Virus record (IMG/VR): IMGVR_UViG_3300013307_000021
Span: 1 to 63,584 of that record
Strand: one strand, 5' to 3'
From: a virus
DNA length: 63,584 nucleotides
The notes below the pieces were generated by a model that was not told the DNA's origin, searched no databases, and saw only the letters and a list, made by a program, of their open reading frames with translations. Positions 40,555-47,973 of the stretch are shown piece after piece. Position 1 is the stretch's first letter. Every line of letters starts with the position of its first letter. Made by a program: the position numbers and the translations under genes.

Positions 40555-41237
40555 CCGTTATTTTCAAGTAACTGTGTATCTAACTTCAAACCTAAGTGTT
40601 CCGCACCGATTCTTTTTGTCATTGCTGCTAAGGTAGATTCTACCTCAATTTTAGCGTTAGTTACAAGACTTTCCATACTTTCCTCGAAGCATCCAACTGC
40701 GAAAGTAGTGTCTGACTTGAATCGACCAAGAGATTGTTGCATAAGTCCTCTCAGTTCGTCAAGATCTTTTTTGCCAGCTTTACCTTTCAGGATCAGTTGT
40801 TCGATCTGCTCCAACACTTTCTCACCGCGTTCCAGCGTTTCTGCTAGTTTGCGATCATACTCACGTTTAGCTTTGTGTTTCGCAGTATCTTGCTTGCCAA
40901 TCCCAGGCAATACCTTAAGATCCCCATCACGGAAGTACTTAAAGGTTACAGGAGTAGGACTGCCCATACTTGAGCTAACCATACGTGCCCACTGAGAGTG
41001 AGTCAGTTCTACTTCCAGAATGCGTCCACGCTCGTGATACCAAGTACTGTTGAGGTGACGATCTTCTTCTGCCAGGCAGAAGGTGAGACATACGCGCTCA
41101 TTGTGAATCAGATCACTACCAAACATCTTAACCTGACCACCGGAAGGGTGAGTTACCCGCACCAGCCCGTAGGCTGGATGCGTGATAGAGTAGTTTTCAG
41201 CCGTACCCTCGATTACCGGATCAACATCATTGCGCAT
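40551..41237 (-). CDS. Unknown protein in the Ter-type module
   Basis: This 228-residue protein has a beta-rich N-terminal domain (about 1-105, with Gly-Ser-Asp-Leu-Ile-His-Asn near 42) and a charged, coiled-coil C-terminal half (about 115-215). It lies between the vWA gene and TelA, with overlap at both ends of its neighbour genes, so it probably works with them. No family is recognised. Confidence 0.7.
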   Translation of the reverse strand: MRNDVDPVIEGTAENYSITHPAYGLVRVTHPSGGQVKMFGSDLIHNERVCLTFCLAEEDRHLNSTWYHERGRILEVELTHSQWARMVSSSMGSPTPVTFKYFRDGDLKVLPGIGKQDTAKHKAKREYDRKLAETLERGEKVLEQIEQLILKGKAGKKDLDELRGLMQQSLGRFKSDTTFAVGCFEESMESLVTNAKIEVESTLAAMTKRIGAEHLGLKLDTQLLENNG

Positions 41238-41490
41238 CTCGTACCTCGTACTCTACGTGAAAGATCAGTTCTCCCAATGGTAAAATATCGTTAGGCAGAG
41301 TTGTTAACTTATCTCGACACTCCAGCAGAGTTTCAACAATATTAACACGCATACCATCGTTATCGGCTGGTAGTGAGTCTAAAGCCTTCAACACCATAAC
41401 ACCGATTGGGTAGATCAGGTCAGGCTCTACTGAGTATTGAAGAGCATACAGCTCTGTGCCTTCAACCTTACTAATCTTAATGGATTCCAT
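41227..41490 (-). CDS. Unknown small protein in the Ter-type module
   Basis: This 87-residue acidic protein starts two bases after the stop of TelA and overlaps the next gene by 11 bases. The C-terminal strand pattern Leu-Ile-Phe-His-Val-Glu-Tyr-Glu-Val suggests a small beta domain. No family is recognised. Confidence 0.65.
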   Translation of the reverse strand: MESIKISKVEGTELYALQYSVEPDLIYPIGVMVLKALDSLPADNDGMRVNIVETLLECRDKLTTLPNDILPLGELIFHVEYEVRDAQ

Positions 41491-41491
41491 A

Positions 41492-42604
41492 TTAAACTCC
41501 TTTATTGGTTAAGCCAGTGCGGATTGTCTGAACAAGGCTATCTTCCAGTTCACCCACACGAGTGATGTATTGTACACGTTCTTGACGCGCATTGTTATTA
41601 ATTTCGTTAATCGCTTCCAGATCCTTAAGAAGTGTAGCCTGCTCACGTTCTAAGGTCTCAATGCTTACCACCTGACGATTAGCCAAACGTGCAGCTTCTA
41701 CGCGGTTTGCAGACGCCAGTTCACCACCTAATGCGATAGCATTATTGAACTCGTCAATCGTGCTGTTAAGCGCTTCTGCGGCTTTCTTCTGACGCATACT
41801 GTGTACATATGCAGAGAATGCTGCGGTGTAAGCTGGAATAACGTTAGTGAGAACGTTGTTACTTGCACGGATAAGCTGACGACCAACTTCTTCCATACCT
41901 TTAACACGTTGACCAAACTGAACCATCAACAGGCGAAGTGCCGCCAAGTCATTGATACGGGTTTCAATCAGATCCATCGTACCACGTTTCTCTTCTCGTG
42001 CCTCTACCTCTTCTTCTGGGATACTGTCGAATGTCGCCTGCTCACGCTCTAAGTTTGCAGAGAGAAGTTCGATATCACGGTTCAGTGCCAGGGCATAATG
42101 TCCAGCCTGCTCACGCAGTTGCTTAAGCTGATGCTGACCATCTTTCTCACGCTTAAGATCCTCAGTCAGTTCGCCCACTAGAACGTTGATTCGACCATCA
42201 ATAGTATCAAACTGCTCAAAGATATCTTCCTTGATGCCCAGAATGCGTTTCCAGATCTTCTTGATCCCTTTCGAGTTTTTCATACTGTTAGGATCAAGTT
42301 GCTTTGTTTCTTTGACCAAAGCATTAAGACGGTTTGACAGTTCATCACCATTGTTTGCACGTTGGTGTTTCAGTACCTGTGAAGCTACAGCCTTGATCTG
42401 CTGACCTGCTGCTGCACCTGTACCTTGAATATCTTCCTCTGTCATAACAGCCGGAAGAGTTGTTTGCTTAGCCGACACTGCCGGAGCGAACACCGGACTA
42501 CCGACCAGAGGATTATTCAGTGCTGATTTTACTTCCTTTTCTTGTGTAGCCATAGGGCTGCGTGAACGGGAAGATTGTGTTGCTCTCAGAAATGGGCTAG
42601 TCAT
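41492..42604 (-). CDS. TelA/KlaA-type toxic-anion resistance protein
   Basis: This 370-residue, mostly helical protein matches the TelA family in length and pattern: an Ala/Ser-rich start, then heptad-rich helices with Leu-Arg-Glu-Gln-Ala and Asn-Arg-Asp-Ile-Glu-Leu-Leu near 165-180, and a C-terminal Asn-Asn-Ala-Arg-Gln-Glu-Arg segment. In bacteria TelA proteins are linked with TerC and TerD-type proteins in tellurite and stress resistance. It sits four genes upstream of TerD here. Confidence 0.82.
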   Translation of the reverse strand: MTSPFLRATQSSRSRSPMATQEKEVKSALNNPLVGSPVFAPAVSAKQTTLPAVMTEEDIQGTGAAAGQQIKAVASQVLKHQRANNGDELSNRLNALVKETKQLDPNSMKNSKGIKKIWKRILGIKEDIFEQFDTIDGRINVLVGELTEDLKREKDGQHQLKQLREQAGHYALALNRDIELLSANLEREQATFDSIPEEEVEAREEKRGTMDLIETRINDLAALRLLMVQFGQRVKGMEEVGRQLIRASNNVLTNVIPAYTAAFSAYVHSMRQKKAAEALNSTIDEFNNAIALGGELASANRVEAARLANRQVVSIETLEREQATLLKDLEAINEINNNARQERVQYITRVGELEDSLVQTIRTGLTNKGV

Positions 42605-42619
42605 ATTCGTCTCCTCTAA

Positions 42620-43168
42620 TTAAAAGTTATACTCACCAGATACAACGTTACGCCGTGTACCTTTAATAAACTCTACCACATCTCCGCTTTGGAAGTAAAG
42701 AGAAGACTCGAAGTTTGGTGATTTAACCAGGATTTTCTCCAAGCTGTCTGCTTTAATACGAACTGAAACTTGTTCAATAACATCATCATCGGCTTCACCC
42801 TTCTGTTTCAGCAGAAGAAGAACATAATCTGGAATCAACATCATTGTCAAAGGATTTTTCACTTTGTATTTGCTACCGTCCGTGTAACTGATCTCCAGAG
42901 TTGGTACAGTCTTGGCTGTTTTCTTTGGCCCTTTCTTGCGGGAAGTCTTAACTTTACCCTCAAGATTTCGCTCAGCAATAACTCGCTTGCCAACCATATC
43001 CCACGCAAAATCAAAAGTATTGCCGGATTTATCGTAACCGTTGTAGCCAGGGATATATTTATACTTCTTGCCATCAGTCCACACACGTAATGGCATACCC
43101 ATAAACTTACGGGATTCCTCTACCATAGTAGCCCAAGCTGGTGCGCCTTTAAACATATCTTCTTTCAT
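42620..43168 (-). CDS. Paralogue A of a three-member phage family
   Basis: This 182-residue protein has an N-terminal domain (Trp-Ala-Thr-Met, Leu-Arg-Val-Trp-Thr-Asp-Gly), a Lys-rich linker (about 90-105) and a C-terminal beta domain with Tyr-Thr-Asp-Gly-Ser-Lys-Tyr and a Met-Met-Leu-Ile-Pro-Asp strand. The linker plus Tyr-x-Asn/Asp-Gly pattern is repeated in the genes at 49233 and 50095. Role unknown; small binding domains of KOW/SH3 type are possible. Confidence 0.65.
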   Translation of the reverse strand: MKEDMFKGAPAWATMVEESRKFMGMPLRVWTDGKKYKYIPGYNGYDKSGNTFDFAWDMVGKRVIAERNLEGKVKTSRKKGPKKTAKTVPTLEISYTDGSKYKVKNPLTMMLIPDYVLLLLKQKGEADDDVIEQVSVRIKADSLEKILVKSPNFESSLYFQSGDVVEFIKGTRRNVVSGEYNF

Positions 43169-43169
43169 A

Positions 43170-43748
43170 TTAATTCTCCTCTCTGTAAGGTGATTGCCCA
43201 AGTATTTGACAGATTGTAACCCACTTTTCCCAAGTATACAACCAAACTTTTCCCATAGACTCTTCTTTTTTACCTTTCATAAAGGTATCAGCCATAACGG
43301 AGTTTGGCTTGTAGTGTGCAGGTTTTCTGTGATAGCCCCTGAGCATTTTAACGCTACGATCACTTTCACGATAAGCACATACAAACTTATACTGGACTTT
43401 CACGGCACGTTTAGATGCAGACTTAGCTACTGCACCAAGTTCCTCTGCAATGGCTTTCCAAGGTGCGCTATGATCAGATACACCGCGCTGGCAGAAGTCG
43501 ATAGCGTGAGCAATCTCGTGCCACATAGTATCAATTATCGCTTCGTCCTGACTATTCTTATGTAAGAATCTATTGATAGCCACAATACGTTCTCTGTGAT
43601 TGCACCAACCAAAGCTATTATTTCTCCTTTCACGAACACACGCTTTATACCCAAAGCGCTTCATCATCGCGTGATAGTCGGGGAAGTTATCTTTTAACTC
43701 AGTCATAACTCCTGCCCACAACATCATTATATCTTGAATAGTCTTCAT
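43170..43748 (-). CDS. SprT-like zinc metalloprotease
   Basis: This 192-residue protein has the zinc motif His-Glu-Ile-Ala-His (residues 77-81) within Thr-Met-Trp-His-Glu-Ile-Ala-His-Ala-Ile-Asp, followed by Ser-x-His-Ser-Ala-Pro-Trp, as in SprT/WLM-type minigluzincins. Such proteases often act on DNA-bound or damaged proteins. The start chosen is ATG 43748 after ATCGGAGGAAG. It overlaps no neighbour and is preceded by a promoter. Confidence 0.75.
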   Translation of the reverse strand: MKTIQDIMMLWAGVMTELKDNFPDYHAMMKRFGYKACVRERRNNSFGWCNHRERIVAINRFLHKNSQDEAIIDTMWHEIAHAIDFCQRGVSDHSAPWKAIAEELGAVAKSASKRAVKVQYKFVCAYRESDRSVKMLRGYHRKPAHYKPNSVMADTFMKGKKEESMGKVWLYTWEKWVTICQILGQSPYREEN

Positions 43749-43771
43749 ACTTCCTCCGATTTCTCTTAACA

Positions 43772-43806
43772 AGAGAGATCTTACGATCCCTCTGAGTAAA
43801 AGTCAA
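43772..43806 (-). promoter_or_regulatory. Promoter with inverted repeat before the SprT-like gene
   Basis: TTGACT (43806-43801) contains the TGA stop of the upstream gene; TAAGAT (43783-43778) follows after 17 bases. AGAGAGATC (43772-43780) and GATCCCTCT (43785-43793) pair (one G-T) around the -10 box. Confidence 0.7.
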
Positions 43807-44015
43807 TCTACCTCTTGCACTAATACCTTTCCTGCTTCGATAGCTGCCTTATAACAGTACTGAGTAGCAGAAGTGGATACGCCTTGGAACGTGTAACTCT
43901 CGTCTACCGTTCCTTTATGCTCAATACTTTGCAGTAAGAAGATATTGGCATTTTCGAGTAAAACCATATCGTCAAACATTGCACCTAAGAGGCGATACTT
44001 CTTTCCTACTTTCAT
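43803..44015 (-). CDS. Unknown small protein
   Basis: This 70-residue, acidic alpha/beta protein starts after AGGAGACAAGG. It lies between a lipoprotein gene and the SprT-like gene. No family is recognised. Confidence 0.6.
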   Translation of the reverse strand: MKVGKKYRLLGAMFDDMVLLENANIFLLQSIEHKGTVDESYTFQGVSTSATQYCYKAAIEAGKVLVQEVD

Positions 44016-44027
44016 CCTTGTCTCCTA

Positions 44028-44624
44028 TTAACGACGACGGAAGCTACTTGAACGGCTGCTGCTTGAGCTACGAGACGAGAAGCTAGAAGAGCTACGGCTC
44101 GGTTTGCTGTAAGAGCGTGAACTTGAGCTAGATGAACTGCTAAAGGTGCTCGGTGCGCTCTTATAAGTGCTGCTTGACTTACCGCCACCAAACCAACCGC
44201 GAGTAGTAGTGGTGCGTGTTGTCGTAGTTGCAGCAGGACGGCTGTAAGAACTGCTGCCATTGCTATAAGAACTACCGCCGCGATAGTTACTGCCGTTGCT
44301 ATAGCTGCTGCTATTGTTGTGATTGTTAATCACAGTAGTGTTATTGCCACCACGACCTGCATTAGACAGAAGATGACCAGTAAGTGCGCCAGCCATAAAA
44401 GTACCGACACCGCTATCGTGATGACCGCCACCCGCAACAACTACAGTAGAAGGCTGTTGCTGAACCACAACTGGATTATCTGCATAGCCGTCTCCGTCAT
44501 AATCGTATTGCTGCTGCTGGGGAGCAGGGACAACTACGGTACGGGTACGATGATCGTCACAACCTGTAAGTGCTACGGTTGCCAGAAGAACAGTTGCTGC
44601 CAGAGTGATGATTGACTTTTTCAT
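44028..44624 (-). CDS. Ser/Arg-rich lipoprotein
   Basis: This 198-residue protein has a lipoprotein signal (Ala-Leu-Thr-Gly-Cys, Cys at residue 22). The mature part has an Asp-Tyr-Asp-Gly-Asp-Gly-Tyr-Ala motif, a Gly-rich region with a possible short membrane-associated stretch, and a C-terminal half made mainly of Ser, Arg, Thr and Gly repeats that ends in Phe-Arg-Arg-Arg. It should sit in the envelope. Its place among the Ter-type genes suggests an envelope partner of that module; this is inference. Confidence 0.75.
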   Translation of the reverse strand: MKKSIITLAATVLLATVALTGCDDHRTRTVVVPAPQQQQYDYDGDGYADNPVVVQQQPSTVVVAGGGHHDSGVGTFMAGALTGHLLSNAGRGGNNTTVINNHNNSSSYSNGSNYRGGSSYSNGSSSYSRPAATTTTRTTTTRGWFGGGKSSSTYKSAPSTFSSSSSSSSRSYSKPSRSSSSFSSRSSSSSRSSSFRRR

Positions 44625-44643
44625 AATTTATCCTCGCTTTAAG

Positions 44644-44814
44644 TTATTTAGATTGTATTACTTCACACTTGCCAAAACAATGAGACTCACCTTTATTTGT
44701 GAACTCAATCTTACCACCGTTCAGAGCACAAATCAACACCGTTGCAATAATAATCCATCCGATTGTTGATGCTACAAAGTCTATGACTGCAAAGACATAT
44801 CCGAACCACTTCAT
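44644..44814 (-). CDS. Small membrane protein
   Basis: This 56-residue protein has one strong hydrophobic segment (about residues 5-31) and a polar tail with Cys-Phe-Gly-Lys-Cys. It fills the gap between the 44816 gene and the lipoprotein gene. Ribosome site GGAGGTGTAGT. Unknown function. Confidence 0.6.
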   Translation of the reverse strand: MKWFGYVFAVIDFVASTIGWIIIATVLICALNGGKIEFTNKGESHCFGKCEVIQSK

Positions 44815-44815
44815 A

Positions 44816-45181
44816 CTACACCTCCGCTACAGGTACGTCAACAAATACTTCAACATCTTTTTCTTCATCCCAGAACATCAAACCGTTATCTGTTTCTGCG
44901 GTACTACAAGAAGAAGTCCAATACTCGTGTAAGTGGATCTCCAAGATAAGCGTATCGTCTGCGTTGGTGACTAACTTATGGTAGCTTACGCGCTTTCTGA
45001 CTTCACACTCGCCTTCACCGTCTCCATCACAAGCCACAATACCGGACGGGATGTATAGGTTATCTACGGTAGATGCAACAATCTTGATGCCAGGATGAGC
45101 AGCCTTCAAGCCTGTTATTGCATCGGACAAATGACGACAGAATAGATAGTTTTCTAGGAAATCTTCGTTAGAGTACACCAT
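44816..45181 (-). CDS. Unknown protein
   Basis: This 121-residue acidic protein starts at ATG 45181 after AAGGAGAAAAG. It has four Cys, two of them at Cys-Asp-Gly-Asp-Gly-Glu-Gly-Glu-Cys (about residue 52-60), which may bind a metal. It ends with a Val-Asp-Val-Pro-Val-Ala-Glu-Val tail. Located within the Ter-type module. Confidence 0.6.
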   Translation of the reverse strand: MVYSNEDFLENYLFCRHLSDAITGLKAAHPGIKIVASTVDNLYIPSGIVACDGDGEGECEVRKRVSYHKLVTNADDTLILEIHLHEYWTSSCSTAETDNGLMFWDEEKDVEVFVDVPVAEV

Positions 45182-45378
45182 TACTTTTCTCCTTGTGGAA
45201 TGCAATCACTGAATTCAATAACATATCCGTGCTTCTGACCGTCTCGGTTCTCTGCTTGCATAGCAAACTTAGCTATTTCAGTTTGACACGTTTGATAGGA
45301 CAGGTCAGGAACAACTACCTGATTCCAACCACCGTTACTGTTATAAAGCATACTCGTTATCAGCACTAAAGTAAACAT
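45181..45378 (-). CDS. Small secreted protein
   Basis: This 65-residue protein has a short hydrophobic leader (about residues 1-12) and two Cys (Cys-Gln-Thr near 30 and Asp-Cys near 58) that could form a disulphide bond after export. Function unknown. Confidence 0.55.
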   Translation of the reverse strand: MFTLVLITSMLYNSNGGWNQVVVPDLSYQTCQTEIAKFAMQAENRDGQKHGYVIEFSDCIPQGEK

Positions 45379-45379
45379 A

Positions 45380-45472
45380 TTATCTCCCCTCTCTTATTGA
45401 TAATGCCATTAGCGCGATTGCTGCCGATGGCAGGAATATAAACACTGTACAGCATAGAAATAAAATAATCAA
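45380..45472 (-). CDS. Possible TTG-start membrane micropeptide
   Basis: A 30-residue frame starting at TTG 45472 is almost all one hydrophobic segment with a basic end. AGGA lies a few bases upstream. It ends two bases before the 45378 gene. Evidence is only position and hydrophobicity. Confidence 0.35.
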   Translation of the reverse strand: MIILFLCCTVFIFLPSAAIALMALSIREGR

Positions 45473-45481
45473 GCTCTTGTC

Positions 45482-45574
45482 CTATAAAAGTTTTTTGATA
45501 ATTGACACTATGAAACATATTGCCAACACCGGAAGAACCAAGAGTACGATACATAAGGTAAACATTGCAAACAT
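45482..45574 (-). CDS. Single-membrane-segment micropeptide
   Basis: A 30-residue frame with a strongly hydrophobic centre (about residues 4-26) and Lys-Lys end follows GGAGAAAATA. It sits directly downstream of the TerC gene terminator. Confidence 0.5.
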   Translation of the reverse strand: MFAMFTLCIVLLVLPVLAICFIVSIIKKLL

Positions 45575-45595
45575 TATTTTCTCCTTTAACGAAAA

Positions 45596-45613
45596 AGCCT
45601 CCCGAAGGAGGCT
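45596..45613 (-). terminator. Terminator after the TerC-like gene
   Basis: Read on the minus strand, AGCCTCC-TTCG-GGAGGCT is a perfect 7-bp stem with TTCG loop, followed by TTTTCG. Confidence 0.85.
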
Positions 45614-45619
45614 CTATTC

Positions 45620-46684
45620 TTATTCAGTTGCTTCTTCTAAAGCTTCTTTCTTGTTGAGTACGTGGCTGTGATAAACCGCTGCACCCAAGAAAGCTACGCC
45701 AATCAGACCAGTTACCACTTCTGGAACTTCAATCAGGAAGTTCAGGAGCATAATCACTGCCAGGCAGAGGATAGCGAAGAAAGCACCATTCTCCATATAG
45801 CGGTATTCGCCCATCTGACCAGACTCAAGTACGTGCAGAGTCATTGAACGTACAAACAGCGCACCAATACCCAGACCAATCATAATCACCAAGAAGTACT
45901 GTGTGATAGCGAATGCTGCAATTAATCCGTCAAACGACATAGACGCATCCAGAATCTCAAGGTAGATGAAACCTGCCAGACCTGCTTTAACTACCGCACC
46001 AGTTGCTGCTGCCATTGCTTCGTCTTTTGCTTCAAGCCACTCAGACAGGAAGTGAATGCCTAAGAACAGAATCACACCAACCGCACCAGAAGCTAAGAAA
46101 GCTACACGTTCTGCCTGATCCGCACCAAAGCTTGCTACAATCAGTGCCAGAAGAGTAATACCAACCTGCGCCGTAATACCGCCACCAATCTTAGCTAGTG
46201 GCTTTTCAATCCAAGACAGCCAATGTGTTTCTTTTTCATCATCCAGGAAGAAGCCCAGAGCAACCATTAACAGGAACGCACCACCAAAACTCGCTACCAG
46301 ATGATGACTAGACTGTAGAACATCTGCATACTGTTTAGGGTCATTAAAGCCTAACCATACTGCGTGCCACGGGGTCATTTCACCCAAGCCCGCTACAATC
46401 AGAATCGGAAGTACTAATCGCATACCGAACACAGCAATCAACATACCCCAGGTGAGAAAACGTTTCTTCCACACTTCGTCCATATCTGCCAGTTTCTTAG
46501 CGTTAAGTACTGCGTTATCTGCTGAGAGAGAAACCTCAAGGACAGACAGAATAATCACCGCCAGTAAACCTTCAATCATTCCTGCTACAGTACCAGTTTC
46601 AGCGAAACCGATATAACCGCCAAGTGCAATACCGATACCCCAGAGAATTGTAGGGATTTTGTAGTACTTCATAAATGTGTTCAT
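45620..46684 (-). CDS. TerC-family membrane protein (DUF475-like)
   Basis: This 354-residue protein has about eight to nine hydrophobic segments. The early segment Val-Ser-Leu-Ser-Ala-Asp-Asn-Ala-Val (about residues 51-59) is the TerC-family acidic motif thought to bind metal ions, and an Asp-Ala-Ser-Met-Ser-Phe-Asp stretch near 245 is the second. TerC-like proteins export manganese or act in tellurite resistance. It is first in this group, with a promoter-sized gap upstream, and encoded in the same direction as TelA, vWA and TerD. Confidence 0.88.
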   Translation of the reverse strand: MNTFMKYYKIPTILWGIGIALGGYIGFAETGTVAGMIEGLLAVIILSVLEVSLSADNAVLNAKKLADMDEVWKKRFLTWGMLIAVFGMRLVLPILIVAGLGEMTPWHAVWLGFNDPKQYADVLQSSHHLVASFGGAFLLMVALGFFLDDEKETHWLSWIEKPLAKIGGGITAQVGITLLALIVASFGADQAERVAFLASGAVGVILFLGIHFLSEWLEAKDEAMAAATGAVVKAGLAGFIYLEILDASMSFDGLIAAFAITQYFLVIMIGLGIGALFVRSMTLHVLESGQMGEYRYMENGAFFAILCLAVIMLLNFLIEVPEVVTGLIGVAFLGAAVYHSHVLNKKEALEEATE

Positions 46685-46745
46685 ATTGTCTCTCCTTTAT
46701 TAAACTAGCAACCTATTTGCTAGCTATCTCGTCTTGATGTGATAC

Positions 46746-46773
46746 ATCTTACCAGAATCTTTTTACTCGTCAA
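46746..46773 (-). promoter_or_regulatory. Sigma-70-like promoter for the TerC-like gene
   Basis: On the minus strand TTGACG (46773-46768) and TAAGAT (46751-46746) are 16 bases apart, about 60 bases upstream of ATG 46684. Confidence 0.7.
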
Positions 46774-46782
46774 CCTTTATTT

Positions 46783-47016
46783 TCAATCTTTATCAAAGTT
46801 TTCTACTTGAGACTTTGGCAGACATTGGGAGGTAACGTTATTACCCCCATCAAACACCCAGCACATTACGCCGTGAGTTTTGTCTTTGATGATCAGAACA
46901 TCCGCTTGAGTGAAGCCGCCGTTGTAAACCTTTTCTTGCTTGATATCTGCTGCGTGAGCGATAGCCGCCAATCCACACAGAAAAACAAAAATAACAATTT
47001 TAAACATAACCTTCAT
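46783..47016 (-). CDS. Small secreted protein
   Basis: This 77-residue protein has a typical signal peptide (about residues 1-22, ending Ala-His-Ala-Ala) and two Cys in the mature part. It is likely periplasmic. The gene is coupled to a tiny membrane-peptide frame upstream. Function unknown. Confidence 0.65.
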   Translation of the reverse strand: MKVMFKIVIFVFLCGLAAIAHAADIKQEKVYNGGFTQADVLIIKDKTHGVMCWVFDGGNNVTSQCLPKSQVENFDKD

Positions 47017-47072
47017 AGAATACCCTCCAAAAAGAGGACGACGAATAGAAACACAATAACAATAATCACCAT
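47013..47072 (-). CDS. Possible 19-residue membrane micropeptide
   Basis: A 19-residue frame made almost wholly of Val, Ile, Phe and Leu starts at ATG 47072 after GAGGGA and overlaps the next start (ATGA). Hydrophobic and coupled, but very short. Confidence 0.35.
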   Translation of the reverse strand: MVIIVIVFLFVVLFLEGIL

Positions 47073-47088
47073 ACGCCGTCCCTCGTAG

Positions 47089-47445
47089 TTACAGAACTTC
47101 CATTTTGTAGAAGTTGAAGTTGTCATTACCCTTGTCTTCAAAGTAAAGACGCAGAATACCTTTGTTGTTAGCACAATCTACATCGTAGAAGCCTTCACCA
47201 ACATTGATACACTTCATCGCCTGGGCTGTAAAGCCTTCATTCAGGATCTTATTCAGGGCATCAATCGTATCTTCGTGCGTAACACCTTCTTGCCCTTGGT
47301 AGAAATAGGCAATGTTATCTTCACGAATAAGACTCAGGATAGTTTTTCCACCGACAGTGAAGTGACCAGCATAGTCAAACTTGATCTTTCTGTCACCCAC
47401 TTCTACCATCAGTTGATAGTCTGCATTATCTACTAGCTGTTCCAT
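47089..47445 (-). CDS. Unknown protein
   Basis: This 118-residue alpha/beta protein has a strong ribosome site (AAGGAGAAAAT) and a promoter at 47475-47502. A Leu-Arg-Leu-Tyr-Phe-Glu-Asp strand ends the domain. No family is recognised. Confidence 0.6.
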   Translation of the reverse strand: MEQLVDNADYQLMVEVGDRKIKFDYAGHFTVGGKTILSLIREDNIAYFYQGQEGVTHEDTIDALNKILNEGFTAQAMKCINVGEGFYDVDCANNKGILRLYFEDKGNDNFNFYKMEVL

Positions 47446-47474
47446 ATTTTCTCCTTGTCTTTGTTAGTGAGAGA

Positions 47475-47502
47475 AGGATATCACACCCTCTCTATATGTC
47501 AA
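47475..47502 (-). promoter_or_regulatory. Sigma-70-like promoter for the 47089 gene
   Basis: TTGACA (47502-47497) lies directly after a TGA stop; TATCCT (47480-47475) follows after 16 bases. GAGAG/CTCTC arms flank the -10 region. Confidence 0.7.
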
Positions 47503-47709
47503 TCACTTTTTCTTAAAAATACTACGTGCGATTACAAGCAGTACGGCAACACAAATTACATTTGCCCAGCCAAGTTCTAGGACGTGCCAGTTAAACTGCG
47601 CTGCGATATGGTCATAAGCCCAAATCAGAACAAAGCTCGGGATCAGCATAATGCAAAACGAGATTGCGATAAAGAATAAAAACACTAGGACAGTAAAGAT
47701 AGCTTCCAT
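47503..47709 (-). CDS. Small two-segment membrane protein
   Basis: This 68-residue protein has two hydrophobic segments (about 5-30 and 43-62) and a basic C-terminus (Lys-Lys-Lys). Ribosome site AGGAGTTAAA. Function unknown; small phage membrane proteins often act in superinfection control. Confidence 0.6.
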   Translation of the reverse strand: MEAIFTVLVFLFFIAISFCIMLIPSFVLIWAYDHIAAQFNWHVLELGWANVICVAVLLVIARSIFKKK

Positions 47710-47718
47710 TTTAACTCC

Positions 47719-47973
47719 TTAAGTAGTTGCGGGGATGGTGAACTCACCAATAACTTGACCAGTTGGTGTATCTTTAAACAGAGGGCTGGTGAACAGCTTA
47801 AGCTGATCTTCTTTCCAATTAGATACATCTACTGCTTTCAGGAAATCTTCTAGGGTGATTACACCCTCTTGAGCGGAATCCCCTACATAAAATCCTGTCT
47901 GACTTTTACCATCACTAACAAGAACAGTTACATCATCATACGGGAACTTTGATACTATAAACTTAGTACTCAC
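47719..47973 (-). CDS. Unknown small protein (GTG start)
   Basis: This 84-residue acidic protein starts at GTG 47973 after AAGGAGTTATAA; its start overlaps the stop of the macro-domain gene (GTGA). No family is recognised. Confidence 0.6.
   Translation of the reverse strand: MSTKFIVSKFPYDDVTVLVSDGKSQTGFYVGDSAQEGVITLEDFLKAVDVSNWKEDQLKLFTSPLFKDTPTGQVIGEFTIPATT

Noticed and set aside
44012-44260. Ala/Leu/Val-rich frame
   Set aside because: It is a shadow of the Ser/Arg repeat region of the lipoprotein gene.
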